Shown here: positions 46,947 to 61,360 of the stretch, one piece after another
Numbering within the stretch: the first letter of the stretch is position 1
Layout: each line of letters begins with the position of its first letter
DNA from: Ramlibacter albus
GTDB lineage: Bacteria > Pseudomonadota > Gammaproteobacteria > Burkholderiales > Burkholderiaceae_C
Assembly (NCBI RefSeq): GCF_014297445.1
Contig: NZ_JACORU010000003.1
Coordinates: forward strand, 124,001-188,000
Direction of reading: 5' to 3'
Length of the DNA: 64,000 bases
Notes under the pieces: model-generated
Told to the model about the DNA's origin: nothing
Database searches by the model: none
The model's input: the letters and a program-made list of their open reading frames with translations, nothing else
Translations under genes and position numbers: made by a program

Positions 46947-47219
46947 TTACGGCGCGGCGGGTAGGAGCTCGCCCACGCCATAGAGCGTGGCGAGGTCCCG
47001 CAACCGCGAAGGCATGCCGTGCACGGCGAAGGTCTTGCCCAGCGCCAATGCCTCGCGCCGGCAGTCCAGAAGCACGGCCAGGGCGGAGGAATCGAACGCC
47101 CGCAAGGCCGATGCATCGGCAATCGCCTGCGCACCGGGAATCGCGCGCAGCCCCTGCGCGAGCATGCGGCAGCAGGCGGCCGCGTGCTCGTGCGTCAACT
47201 GCGCGGGAAGGACCAGCAT
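46947..47219 (-). CDS. mlaB: STAS-domain protein MlaB
   Basis: A 90-residue STAS domain protein with DASALRAFDSSALAVLLDCR, including the conserved Asp-Ser-Ser, and a helix ending in LYGVGELLPA. MlaB binds the MlaF ATPase and is needed for its activity in the phospholipid transporter. ATG 47219 overlaps the mlaC TGA as TGATG. Last mla gene. Confidence 0.88.
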   Translation of the reverse strand: MLVLPAQLTHEHAAACCRMLAQGLRAIPGAQAIADASALRAFDSSALAVLLDCRREALALGKTFAVHGMPSRLRDLATLYGVGELLPAAP

Positions 47220-47860
47220 CAGCCCTTCTTCGCGTTGGACTTGTTGCGTTCGGCGAGCGCGGCGATCAGGCCGTCCACGCCCTTGCTGTTGATCTCCTGC
47301 GCGAACTGGCTGCGGTACGTTTCCACCAGCCAGACGCCCAGCACGTTCAGGTTGTAGATCTTCCAGCCCGCGCCCTGCCCCGGAGTCTTCTCCAGGCGGT
47401 AGTCGAGCTGGATCGGGTCGCCGCGGCCGCGGATCTCGGTGCGCACGACGACCTCGGGGTCGGTGGGCGACGCACGCAGCGGTTTCACCGACACCGTCTG
47501 GTCGTCCACCTGCGCCAGCGCGCCGGAGTACGTGCGCACGAGCAGCGTCTTGAACTCGTCCTGCAGGCGCTTCTGCTGCTCGGGCGTCGCCTGGCGCCAC
47601 GCGGGGCCAACCGCGGCAGCGGTCATGCGCTGGAAGTTCACGTTCGGCATGATCTTGCTGTCGACCAGCAGCATGATCTTCGACACGTCGCCACTTTGCA
47701 GGCTCTTGTCGGCCTTGATGCTGGCGAGCACGTCGTCCGACAGGCGCTTGATCAGCGCGTCGGGCGCTTCGTCGGCCGCCATGGCAACCGGCGCAACACC
47801 GGCCATGAACGCCACGGTGGCGAAGGCGGCGGCCCAGCGGCCGAGTACACGTCGTTTCAT
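47219..47860 (-). CDS. mlaC: Phospholipid shuttle protein MlaC
   Basis: A 213-residue periplasmic protein: signal peptide at residues 1-28 ending VAMAADE, then MlaC core with VNFQRMTAAAVGPAWRQATP and GWKIYNLNVLGVWLVETYRS. It carries phospholipids between the MlaA outer-membrane complex and the MlaFEDB inner-membrane complex. C-terminus is Lys-rich. ATG 47860, following mlaA by 66 bases, a gap with a small GC hairpin but no T-run. Confidence 0.95.
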   Translation of the reverse strand: MKRRVLGRWAAAFATVAFMAGVAPVAMAADEAPDALIKRLSDDVLASIKADKSLQSGDVSKIMLLVDSKIMPNVNFQRMTAAAVGPAWRQATPEQQKRLQDEFKTLLVRTYSGALAQVDDQTVSVKPLRASPTDPEVVVRTEIRGRGDPIQLDYRLEKTPGQGAGWKIYNLNVLGVWLVETYRSQFAQEINSKGVDGLIAALAERNKSNAKKG

Positions 47861-47926
47861 TCGAATCCTTTCAACGCAAAGGCTGTGCAGTGCAATTGGA
47901 GCCCGCCCGGACGGCGGGGTTCCCCC

Positions 47927-48700
47927 TTAACGCGTGGGCGCGCTGGCGGGTTGTCCGGGCGTTTGCGCCGGCGGCTCATCCTTCGGGGTCTGGCCGTCGG
48001 TGCGGTCGTCCTGCTTTTCGCGGCCGATCTCGGCGCGCCGGCGCTGCAGGTACGCGTCCCGGGTGAAGGTGTACCTGTCGAGCGAGGCTTCGTTCAGCAC
48101 CTCGCCGACACGCAGCAGGTTGGCGCGCTGGTCCACGGCGCGGATGCCGTACAGCGTGTGGCGCACCCCCTCGTTGCTGGTGTAGTGCACGAGGTCGCCG
48201 CGGCGGTCGACCGGCAGCGCCAGCGTGTCGCGCAGCGTGGAGGGGCCGAGGAAGGGCAGCACGATGTAGGGGCCGGCCGGCACGCCGTAGCGCCCCAGCG
48301 TCTGGCCGAAATCCTCCTTGTGGCGCTCGATGTTGAATTCGCTCGCGAGGTCGAGGATGCCGCCGAGGCCGAAGACGGTGTTCACGTGGAACCGCATCAG
48401 GTTCTCGAACGCGTTGGGGATCTTCAGTTGCAGCGCACTGTTCGCGGCCGACCACAGGTCGCCGAGGTTGCCGAAGAAGTTGGACACGCCCGTGCGCACC
48501 AGCGGCGGCACCGCCCTCCGGTAGGCCGTGGCCACCGGCTTGAGCAGCATCTGGTCGAGGCCGTCGTTGAACTTCGTGATCTCGCGGTTCATGGGTTCGA
48601 ACGGGTCCGCGGGGTTGCGTTCGGCGAGCGAGGCGCAGCCGCCCAGGCCGGCGAGGGCCACGGCGGCCAGTGCGAGCACGAAGAGTTTCTTGATCTTCAT
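47927..48700 (-). CDS. mlaA: Outer-membrane lipoprotein MlaA (VacJ)
   Basis: A 257-residue lipoprotein: lipobox LGGC near residue 22, then NPADPFEPMNREITKFND, the MlaA signature, and PYIVLPFLGPSTLRD. The last 40 residues are a hydrophilic Pro/Gln/Asp tail. It removes misplaced phospholipid from the outer leaflet. In E. coli mlaA is elsewhere; here it is inside the operon between mlaD and mlaC. ATG 48700 overlaps the mlaD stop as ATGA. Confidence 0.95.
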   Translation of the reverse strand: MKIKKLFVLALAAVALAGLGGCASLAERNPADPFEPMNREITKFNDGLDQMLLKPVATAYRRAVPPLVRTGVSNFFGNLGDLWSAANSALQLKIPNAFENLMRFHVNTVFGLGGILDLASEFNIERHKEDFGQTLGRYGVPAGPYIVLPFLGPSTLRDTLALPVDRRGDLVHYTSNEGVRHTLYGIRAVDQRANLLRVGEVLNEASLDRYTFTRDAYLQRRRAEIGREKQDDRTDGQTPKDEPPAQTPGQPASAPTR

Positions 48701-49161
48701 TTCTTCCCTTCGGCCGCCTTGTTGTACAGGAATTGCCCGATCAGGTTCTCGAGCACGACGGCCGACTGTGTAGTAGTAATGGTATCCCCAGCCGCCAAAA
48801 CCTTGTCGTCCGCTCCGGCTTCCACGCCGATATATTGCTCGCCGAGCAGGCCGCTCGTCAGGATCTTCAGGGAGCTGTCCTTGGGGAAGCGGTAGCTGTT
48901 GTCGAGCGCCAGCGTCACGCGGGCCTGGTAGCTCTTGTCGTCGAAGCCGATGGATTCCACCCGGCCGACCACGACGCCCGCGCTCTTGACCGCCGCTCGC
49001 GGCTTGAGGCCGCCGATGTTGTCGAACTTCGCGGTGACCTTGTACGTCGGCTGGAAGCTGAGGGACAGCAGGTTGGCCGACTGCAGCGCGAGGAAGAGCA
49101 CGGCGGCCGCGCCGATGAGCACGAACAGGCCGACCCACAAATCGTTCTTCGAGCGTTCCAT
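48697..49161 (-). CDS. mlaD: MCE-domain protein MlaD
   Basis: A 154-residue protein with one N-terminal membrane helix (DLWVGLFVLIGAAAVLFLAL) and an MCE domain (about 38-125; GGLKPRAAVKSAGVVVGRVE). It forms the hexameric ring of the inner-membrane phospholipid transporter. Codons for the TITTTQ stretch near 48775 are unusually AT-rich for this genome. ATG 49161; ten bases after mlaE. Confidence 0.95.
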   Translation of the reverse strand: MERSKNDLWVGLFVLIGAAAVLFLALQSANLLSLSFQPTYKVTAKFDNIGGLKPRAAVKSAGVVVGRVESIGFDDKSYQARVTLALDNSYRFPKDSSLKILTSGLLGEQYIGVEAGADDKVLAAGDTITTTQSAVVLENLIGQFLYNKAAEGKK

Positions 49162-49171
49162 AGCCGATCCC

Positions 49172-49954
49172 CTAGATACTGAACATCAATGCGGTGAGGA
49201 CGAAGTCGAGCCCCAGCACCGCGAGCGAGGCCATCACGACCGTGCGCGTGGTCGCCCGCGACACGCCTTCTGGCGTGGGCTGCGCCACGTAGCCTTGCAG
49301 CAGCGCGACGAAGGTGACCGTCACGCCGAACACGAAGCTCTTGACGATGCCGTTGCCGACGTCCTTGAACACGTCGACGCCGCCTTGCATCTGGCTCCAG
49401 AAGGCGCCGGCATCGACACCGATCATCACGACGCCCACGACATAGCCGCCGAGGATGCCGACCGCGCTGAACACCGCGGCGAGCAGCGGCATCGCGATGA
49501 CGCCGGCCCAGAAGCGCGGCGCGAGGATGCGGCGCACCGGGTCCACGGCCATCATCTCCATCGCCGAGAGCTGCTCGCCGGCCTTCATGAGGCCGATCTC
49601 CGCTGTCAGCGAGGTGCCCGCGCGGCCCGCGAACAGCAAGGCGGTGACGACCGGCCCCAGCTCGCGCACCAGGCTCAGGGCGACCAGCAGGCCGAGTGCT
49701 TCGGAGGAACCGTAGCGTTGCAGCGTGTAGTAACCCTGCAGGCCGAGCACGAAGCCGACGAACAGCCCCGACACCGTGATGATCGCCAGCGAGTAGTTGC
49801 CGAGGAAATGCACCTGGTCGCGCACGAGGCCGAAGCGGCGCATGGTGGCGCCGAACAGCGCGACGAGCCGCTGGAACAAGCGCGTGGCGTAGCCGATGTC
49901 GGCCAGCTTGGAGCGCGCGGCGAAGCCGACGTCGGCGGGGTTGTACCAGCTCAT
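49172..49954 (-). CDS. mlaE: Phospholipid transporter permease MlaE
   Basis: A 260-residue permease with five or so membrane helices: [21 protein letters not shown] (conserved EIGxM cytoplasmic helix), [20 protein letters not shown] and a C-terminal [19 protein letters not shown]. It forms the membrane core of MlaFEDB. ATG 49954 overlaps the mlaF stop as ATGA. Confidence 0.96.
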   Translation of the reverse strand: MSWYNPADVGFAARSKLADIGYATRLFQRLVALFGATMRRFGLVRDQVHFLGNYSLAIITVSGLFVGFVLGLQGYYTLQRYGSSEALGLLVALSLVRELGPVVTALLFAGRAGTSLTAEIGLMKAGEQLSAMEMMAVDPVRRILAPRFWAGVIAMPLLAAVFSAVGILGGYVVGVVMIGVDAGAFWSQMQGGVDVFKDVGNGIVKSFVFGVTVTFVALLQGYVAQPTPEGVSRATTRTVVMASLAVLGLDFVLTALMFSI

Positions 49955-50766
49955 CCGAGGCCTCCGCCGAAGTCCTGCGCGACCGTGGGGCCGGGGTAGT
50001 GGAAGTGCACGGGGCCCTCGGGCTCGGCGTTCACGAACTGGTGCACGAGCGGGTTGGTGGAGGCCTTGACTTCCGCCGGTGTGCCCTGCGCAGCGATCTT
50101 GCCGTTGGCCAGGATGATCACCTGGTCGGCGATGTGGAAGGTTTCCTCGAGGTCGTGCGAGACGACGATGCTCGTGATGCCCAGCGTGTCGTTCAGCCGC
50201 CGGATCAGTTGCGCCGCCGTGCCAAGCGAGATCGGGTCAAGCCCCGCGAAGGGTTCGTCGTACATGACGAGGTCGGGGTCGAGCGCGATCGCACGCGCCA
50301 GCGCCACGCGCCGCGCCATGCCGCCCGACACCTCGGAGGGCATCAGGTCGCGCGCGCCGCGCAGGCCCACGGCGTTGAGCTTCATGAGCACGATGTCGCG
50401 GATGAGGGCCTCGGGCAGCTCCGTGTGTTCACGCAATGGGAACGCGACGTTGTCGAACACCGAGAGGTCGGTGAAGAGCGCACCGAACTGGAACAGCATG
50501 CCCATGCGGCGCCGCGCCGCATAGAGGCCTGCCGGGTCCAGCTTGCCGACATCCTGCCCGTCGAAGAGCAGCTCGCCCTTGTTCGGCCGCACCTGCCCGC
50601 CCACGAGGCGCAGCACCGTCGTCTTGCCGCCGCCGGACGCACCCATGAGCGCCGTCACCTTGCCGCGCGGCACGGTGAAACTCACGTTGTCGAGGATCAG
50701 GCGCTGGCCGTAGCCGAACGAGAGGTTGCGGCATTCGACCAGCACCGACGGGTCGGTTGCGGTCAT
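49951..50766 (-). CDS. mlaF: Phospholipid transporter ATP-binding protein MlaF
   Basis: A 271-residue ABC ATPase: Walker [16 protein letters not shown], signature [15 protein letters not shown], Walker [14 protein letters not shown]-loop VVSHDLEE. It powers the Mla phospholipid transporter. First mla gene. Its ATG (50764-50766) lies within the arm of a perfect nine-base hairpin (50764-50795), and there is no clear Shine-Dalgarno, so a GTG a few codons later (VLVECRNL) is a possible alternative. Confidence 0.95.
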   Translation of the reverse strand: MTATDPSVLVECRNLSFGYGQRLILDNVSFTVPRGKVTALMGASGGGKTTVLRLVGGQVRPNKGELLFDGQDVGKLDPAGLYAARRRMGMLFQFGALFTDLSVFDNVAFPLREHTELPEALIRDIVLMKLNAVGLRGARDLMPSEVSGGMARRVALARAIALDPDLVMYDEPFAGLDPISLGTAAQLIRRLNDTLGITSIVVSHDLEETFHIADQVIILANGKIAAQGTPAEVKASTNPLVHQFVNAEPEGPVHFHYPGPTVAQDFGGGLG

Positions 50767-50795
50767 CCGGGGATGGGTCAGGGAAACCCCGGATG
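50764..50795 (-). promoter_or_regulatory. Hairpin covering the mlaF start codon
   Basis: On the minus strand CATCCGGGG pairs perfectly with CCCCGGATG around a 14-base loop; the last three bases of the second arm are the mlaF ATG. It sits between the gltD stop and mlaF. It may end the gltBD transcript (no T-run follows), or hide the mlaF start from ribosomes and so regulate translation. Confidence 0.55.
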
Positions 50796-50821
50796 ATACG
50801 GGTTCGGATCTTTTCTGATTG

Positions 50822-52288
<1,467 letters not shown>

Positions 52289-52309
52289 GACTCTTGATTC
52301 CTCGTCCTC

Positions 52310-57040
<4,731 letters not shown>

Positions 57041-57070
57041 GGCGCACTCCTTCTAATCCGGGGAAACCCG

Positions 57071-57100
57071 AGGATAGTGCACCGCAACACCCTTTGCCAA
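57071..57100 (-). promoter_or_regulatory. Putative sigma-70 promoter of gltBD
   Basis: On the minus strand TTGGCA (57095-57100) and TATCCT (57071-57076) are 18 bases apart, placing the transcript start about 25 bases before the gltB ATG. The left REP-like element (57108-57128) begins eight bases upstream of the -35 box. Confidence 0.5.
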
Positions 57101-57107
57101 GCAAATT

Positions 57108-57128
57108 AATTGGGGTCAGATTCCAATT
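57108..57128 (+). repeat. REP-like terminal repeat, left copy
   Basis: AATTGGGGTCAGATTCCAAT plus a final T (21 bases). It is an exact inverted match to 57871-57891 on the other side of the transposase gene. The ends AATTGG/CCAATT make it partly self-complementary, as REP elements are. Confidence 0.8.
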
Positions 57129-57154
57129 TTCTTGGTGGCTCGACGCTGCAAACT

Positions 57155-57176
57155 AAATTGGGGACAGATTAAATCT
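57155..57176 (+). repeat. REP-like repeat overlapping the transposase stop
   Basis: AATTGGGGACAGATT (57156-57170) differs from the terminal copies by one base (A for T) over the shared 15 bases, then continues AAATCT. The transposase TAA (57169-57171) lies inside it. Confidence 0.65.
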
Positions 57177-57858
57177 CTTTCCGGGGCCTCCCCGAACGTG
57201 CCTTGGTGATACGGCGCTCGGTGCGCCGCTGGAGGTCGGCGACATAGTCCGGCTCACCCAGCGCCCAGCCGCGGAGGGCCGAATCCGTGAGCACCCTCTG
57301 CTGCTCCGCGGAAACGCCGTGCTGGACAAGTTGCTGGTAAGCGGCCTCGCGCGCGAACGGCGTGTTTCCCATCTCCCAATAGATCGGGTGCGGCGTGACG
57401 AGACGGTCCGGCCGGCGCCCGGCATACATGCCATAGCTGGACCATGGATAAAGCCCTGGCTCGGAAACGAGCCCCGCCCGGACCGGGTTCAGGTCGATGT
57501 ACGCCATGCACGCGAGCAGGTAGCGCTCGGCCTGGATCAGCGTCGACTTGTAGCGCCCCTCCCAGAGCGTCCCGGTGCGCGACTGCCGCTGGTTGAAGTA
57601 GCGCACGTAGCGCCGCCCCACCGACTGCATCACCTGCGGGATGCCCTCCACCGTGTCCGGCGTTGCCAGCAGGTGGAAGTGATTGCTCATCAACACGTAG
57701 GCATGGATCGCCACGTGTTCCTTCTTCGAGTGCTCCAGCAGCATGTCCAGCAGGACTTCGTAGTCCGCCGTGGCCGCGAAGATGGCCTGCCGGTTGTTGC
57801 CGCGCTGGATGATGTGGTGGGGGTAGCCTGCGACGGTCAGGCGCGGGAGGCGGGCCAT
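57169..57858 (-). CDS. REP-associated tyrosine transposase (RAYT, IS200-like Y1 family)
   Basis: A 229-residue single-copy-type transposase. The HUH motif is H60-F61-H62 (LMSNHFHLLATP) and the candidate nucleophile is Y120 in AYIDLNPVRAGL, both intact. N-terminal ARLPRLTVAGYPHHIIQRGN is typical of the family. RAYTs act on REP palindromes and are usually domesticated rather than freely mobile. Inverted 21-base repeats flank it exactly and a third partial copy overlaps its stop. It sits between gltB and a small membrane-protein gene. ATG 57858. Confidence 0.92.
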   Translation of the reverse strand: MARLPRLTVAGYPHHIIQRGNNRQAIFAATADYEVLLDMLLEHSKKEHVAIHAYVLMSNHFHLLATPDTVEGIPQVMQSVGRRYVRYFNQRQSRTGTLWEGRYKSTLIQAERYLLACMAYIDLNPVRAGLVSEPGLYPWSSYGMYAGRRPDRLVTPHPIYWEMGNTPFAREAAYQQLVQHGVSAEQQRVLTDSALRGWALGEPDYVADLQRRTERRITKARSGRPRKEI

Positions 57859-57870
57859 CGGGCGATCATA

Positions 57871-57891
57871 AATTGGAATCTGACCCCAATT
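57871..57891 (-). repeat. REP-like terminal repeat, right copy
   Basis: Read on the minus strand this is identical over all 21 bases to 57108-57128. It lies 13 bases upstream of the transposase start, where it may contain or affect its promoter. Confidence 0.8.
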
Positions 57892-57963
57892 TTTGGCGGC
57901 GGCGGCTGACAGGGCTGCGGCCCCCGGACGAGCAACATGGCGACTGCGAAAAGGGAGAAAGCC

Positions 57964-58146
57964 ATGTCGTTTGCCCTCTACATGCTGGGCTTCCTGGTCT
58001 TCATCGCGGGCGTCATCTGGGCGTGCGTGGTGGCCGGGGTGCCGCAGCTCTACATCATGATCGGCGCGGTGATCCTGCTCGGGATCGGCATCCTGTCGGC
58101 GGTGAGCCGCACGCGGGCCAAGGACCCGCCGGTGCCGCGCGACTAA
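57964..58146 (+). CDS. Small two-helix membrane protein
   Basis: A 60-residue protein with two membrane helices: ALYMLGFLVFIAGVIWACVV and YIMIGAVILLGIGILSAV, then a short basic tail. GGGAGA just before ATG 57964 decides the start over ATG 57937. No family was recognised with certainty. Convergent with the methyltransferase gene four bases away. Confidence 0.65.
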   Translation: MSFALYMLGFLVFIAGVIWACVVAGVPQLYIMIGAVILLGIGILSAVSRTRAKDPPVPRD

Positions 58147-58150
58147 GCGA

Positions 58151-58990
58151 TCAGTCCGGCAGGCCCGGGTAGCGCAACGCTTCCAGGCCGCCGAGCCCGA
58201 ACTCCGCGAGAATCGCCCGCAGGCGAGCGGCCGCGCTGCGCTTGCGCTGGCCCGTGCGCCTGGCCACGATCAGCTCGTTCTTCAGGCTGTGCTCCCAGCC
58301 CACGAGCTCGGTCACGGTCACCTGGTAGCCCATTGCCTCCAGGTAAAGGCAGCGCAGCACGTTGGTGAGCTGGCTGCCCAGCTCGCGCGTGTGCAGCGGG
58401 TGCCGCCACAGCTCCGCGAGCGGCGTTCGTGCCAGCGCCAGTGCCTTGTCCTGCCGCAGGCACGCAGCCACTTCCGCCTGGCAGCAAGGCACCAGCACCA
58501 TGAATTTCGCCTGCTTGCGCAGGCCGAACGCAATCGCATCGTCGGTCGCGGTATCGCACGCATGCAGCGCGGTGACCACGTCGATCTGCGCCGGCAGCGC
58601 TTCGGCCTGCGACGCATCCGCCGCGCTGATCGCGAGGAACGACATGCGATCGAACCCGAGCTTGCGCGCGAGCGCAGTGGATTTCTCCACCAGCTCGGCA
58701 CGCGTCTCGATCCCGTAGATGTGGCCCTTGCCCAGCGCCTTGAAGTACAGGTCGTACAGGATGAACCCCAGGTACGACTTGCCCGCGCCGTGGTCCGCTA
58801 GCGTCGGCCCGCTCGCGGACTCGGGCACTTCGTGCAGCACCTTCTCGATGAACTGCACGAGGTGGTTCACCTGCTTGAGCTTGCGCCGCGAGTCCTGGTT
58901 GATGCGCCCGTCGCGCGTGAGGATGTGCAGTTCCTTCAGCAGCTCGAGCGATTGCCCCGGCTTGAGGTCCAGCTGTTCGGCGACGCTCAT
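58151..58990 (-). CDS. SAM-dependent methyltransferase (Methyltransf_32-like)
   Basis: A 279-residue protein. Motif I is LADHGAGKSYLGFILYDLY, followed by GHIYGIETRAELVEKS; later VVTALHACDTATDDAI and LVPCCQAEV fit the HACG...PCC pattern of Methyltransf_32 proteins. The substrate is unknown; an RNA or small-molecule target is possible. The N-terminal 60 residues are a separate helical region. ATG 58990 overlaps the DUF1415 stop as ATGA. Confidence 0.78.
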   Translation of the reverse strand: MSVAEQLDLKPGQSLELLKELHILTRDGRINQDSRRKLKQVNHLVQFIEKVLHEVPESASGPTLADHGAGKSYLGFILYDLYFKALGKGHIYGIETRAELVEKSTALARKLGFDRMSFLAISAADASQAEALPAQIDVVTALHACDTATDDAIAFGLRKQAKFMVLVPCCQAEVAACLRQDKALALARTPLAELWRHPLHTRELGSQLTNVLRCLYLEAMGYQVTVTELVGWEHSLKNELIVARRTGQRKRSAAARLRAILAEFGLGGLEALRYPGLPD

Positions 58991-59526
58991 GGGTGCGCCC
59001 CGACGTCCAGCGCATCCCAGCCTTCGCGGCCCAGCCGCCGCAGCGCTTCGATGTTCGCGCCATAGATCGCTTCGGCCTCGGGGAACGCGGCCACCGCGCG
59101 GTCGATGCTCTCCTCGCGCAGCAAGTGCAGCGTCGGGTACGGCGAGCGGTTGGTGAAGTTGGTGATGTCGTCCACGTCGGTGTCCGCGAACTGGAAGCGC
59201 GGATGGAAGCTCGCGAGCTGCAGCACACCTTCGAGCCGCTTCTTGCGCAGCAGCCGCTCACCGCGCGCGACAACGTCGTCGAACTCGATGAAGTCCTGCA
59301 GGCAGTGCGGCACCACAAGCAGCGTTGTATCGCGTTCGCTCGCGGGCGTCGCCACCAGCTCGTCCGCCTCGCGCGCCAGGTCCTCCAGCACGCCGGCCGC
59401 ATCGGTCGCTTCGCTCACCGCGACGCGCACCTGCTTCTTCACATGCACGGCCTTCGCAAAGGGGCAGAGGTTCAATCCGATCACCGCCCGTTCGAGCCAG
59501 TGGATCGTGTCCTGCGCGGGGTTCAC
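58987..59526 (-). CDS. DUF1415-family protein
   Basis: A 179-residue protein: IHWLERAVIGLNLCPFAKAV near the N-terminus with the conserved Cys-Pro-Phe, and LQLASFHPRFQFADTDVDDI, then TNRSPYPTLHLLREES. This matches DUF1415, whose function is not established. The start is GTG at 59526, overlapping the upstream stop as GTGA; the next gene overlaps by ATGA. Part of a tight three-gene unit. Confidence 0.85.
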   Translation of the reverse strand: MNPAQDTIHWLERAVIGLNLCPFAKAVHVKKQVRVAVSEATDAAGVLEDLAREADELVATPASERDTTLLVVPHCLQDFIEFDDVVARGERLLRKKRLEGVLQLASFHPRFQFADTDVDDITNFTNRSPYPTLHLLREESIDRAVAAFPEAEAIYGANIEALRRLGREGWDALDVGAHP

Positions 59527-60170
59527 ACGAAGCGGCTCGGCTGCGAGCAGATGCGCTTGGCCAGCTCGTCCAGCACTTCGGTGGTCACCTTGGCCGCCGG
59601 CCAGGGCGCGCTCACCACCTCGAAACCCGCCGTGTTGGCGAGCCGGAACACCAGCATCGCCTTGTCGTGCTCCGCCGTCACGGTGACGCTGCCGCGCGTG
59701 GCGGGCTCGTACGTGAAGCGCACCTCCTGCAGCACGTTCTTCTCGGGATGGCGGATCTCCTTGCGGTCGTAACGGATGCCGCTCATCACCAGGCGCGACT
59801 CCACCCGCTGCAGGTCCGGCAGGAAATTCACGCTCACCGTCCCGGGCACCACCTTGCCGGCCTGCGGCACCACCTGCCAGCCCATGCCGATGTAGTCGAA
59901 GACTTCCTTGTCGCGCAGCTTCTTGCGCCGCGCATCGACGCGGAAGTCGCGCAGCTTCATCGGCGGGAACGGCACCTTGCCGTCCAGGCTCAACGTCGGC
60001 GCGGGCGGCTCGATCACGCTCAGCTGGCGCGCCGCCTCCTGCAGGTAGGCGAGCACGCGGCGGCAGGCGTCTTCCGTCTGCGCCATCTTCTCCCCGAGCT
60101 CGGCGTCGTTCTGCACACGCTCGCTTTGCAGCGCCGTGGCTTGCGACTTCAGCTGGTTCAGGAAGCTCAT
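59523..60170 (-). CDS. Conserved hypothetical protein, 215 residues
   Basis: No family recognised. The N-terminal 50 residues are a charged helix, likely coiled (LKSQATALQSERVQNDAELG), the rest is mixed alpha/beta with many Val/Arg strands. No signal peptide or membrane segment. First gene of a coupled unit with DUF1415 and a methyltransferase (GTGA, then ATGA), 59 bases downstream of dgt. Start ATG 60170. Confidence 0.65.
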   Translation of the reverse strand: MSFLNQLKSQATALQSERVQNDAELGEKMAQTEDACRRVLAYLQEAARQLSVIEPPAPTLSLDGKVPFPPMKLRDFRVDARRKKLRDKEVFDYIGMGWQVVPQAGKVVPGTVSVNFLPDLQRVESRLVMSGIRYDRKEIRHPEKNVLQEVRFTYEPATRGSVTVTAEHDKAMLVFRLANTAGFEVVSAPWPAAKVTTEVLDELAKRICSQPSRFV

Positions 60171-60229
60171 GGTTCGTGCGTCTTTGTAGCAATTCTAGGG
60201 AAGCATGCGGTTTTATGTGACCGGCCGTA

Positions 60230-61360
60230 TCAGACAAGACGCCGTTCGCCGGTCAGCCGCTCGTGCTCCCGCGCGGCAAAGCGGTCGGTCATGCCGGCGA
60301 TGTAGTCGGCCACGGCCCGGGGTGTATCTTCCCGCGCGGCGAAAGCGGCCTGCATCTCGCGCGGGTTGGCCAGGTAGGCGGCGAAGAGTGCGCGCACGAC
60401 CTCCTTGGCCTGGCCCGTCATGTCCATGACCTGCGGATGGCGGTAGAGGTTGTGCAGCAGGAAGCCCTTGAGTTGCGTCGAAGCCTCCCGCATCGCGGCG
60501 CTGAAGCTCACCAGCGGCCCCGCACGGCGCGTCTCGTCCGCGCTGCCCGGCGCCTTGGACGCGATCGCCGCGCGCGTCGCATCGATCATGTCGTAAACCT
60601 GCGCGCTGAGCATCCGGCGGATCGACTCGTAGAGCAGCCGCCGGCCCTGCAGCCGCGGATGTTCCGCCAGCGCTTCGCCGCAATGCCCGTCGAACAGCGG
60701 CACGGTCCGAACCTGCTCCACGGTGATCAGCCCCGAACGCACACCGTCGTCGATGTCGTGCGCGTTGTACGCCACTTCGTCGGCCAGGTTGCACAGCTGC
60801 GCCTCCAGGCTCGGTTGCGTGCCTTCGAGGAAGCGGCGCCCCACGCCGCCCGGCTCGCGCGCCTCGAGCCGCTGCGCGTTCGCACGCGAACAGTGCTTGA
60901 GGATGCCCTCGCGCGATTCGAAACTGAGGTTCAGGCCATCGAACGCCGGGTAGCGCTCCTCCAGTTCGTCGACCACGCGCAGGCTCTGGAAGTTGTGCTC
61001 GAACCCGCCGTGCTCCCGCATGCATTCGTTCAGCGCGTCCTGCCCCGCGTGGCCGAACGGCGTGTGGCCCAGGTCGTGCGCGAGCGCGATCGCTTCGACG
61101 AGGTCCTCGTTCAGCCCGAGCGGCCGCGCGACCGAGCGCGCGAGTTGCGCGACCTCGATCGAGTGCGTCAGGCGCGTGCGGAACAGGTCGCCCTCGTGGT
61201 TCAGGAACACCTGCGTCTTGTAGACGAGGCGGCGGAACGCGGTGGAGTGGACGATGCGGTCGCGGTCGCGCTGGAAAGCGGTGCGCGTCGGCGCCGGCGG
61301 CTCCTGGAACCTGCGGCCGCGCGAGTTCGCGGGGTCGCAGGCATAGGGCGCGAGGTCCAT
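60230..61360 (-). CDS. dgt: Deoxyguanosinetriphosphate triphosphohydrolase
   Basis: A 376-residue HD-domain dNTPase: R-T-R-L-T-H-S-I-E (metal-binding His), HDLGHTPFGHAGQDALNE with the HD pair, EVAYNAHDIDDGVRSGLI with the last Asp. It splits dNTPs into deoxynucleosides and triphosphate. ATG 61360 overlaps the aroB TGA as TGATG. The order aroK-aroB-dgt is common in Betaproteobacteria. Confidence 0.95.
   Translation of the reverse strand: MDLAPYACDPANSRGRRFQEPPAPTRTAFQRDRDRIVHSTAFRRLVYKTQVFLNHEGDLFRTRLTHSIEVAQLARSVARPLGLNEDLVEAIALAHDLGHTPFGHAGQDALNECMREHGGFEHNFQSLRVVDELEERYPAFDGLNLSFESREGILKHCSRANAQRLEAREPGGVGRRFLEGTQPSLEAQLCNLADEVAYNAHDIDDGVRSGLITVEQVRTVPLFDGHCGEALAEHPRLQGRRLLYESIRRMLSAQVYDMIDATRAAIASKAPGSADETRRAGPLVSFSAAMREASTQLKGFLLHNLYRHPQVMDMTGQAKEVVRALFAAYLANPREMQAAFAAREDTPRAVADYIAGMTDRFAAREHERLTGERRLV

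Noticed and set aside
47895-47925. CCCGCC/GGCGGG hairpin between mlaA and mlaC
   Set aside because: Short GC stem without T-run inside a co-directional operon; not convincing as a terminator.
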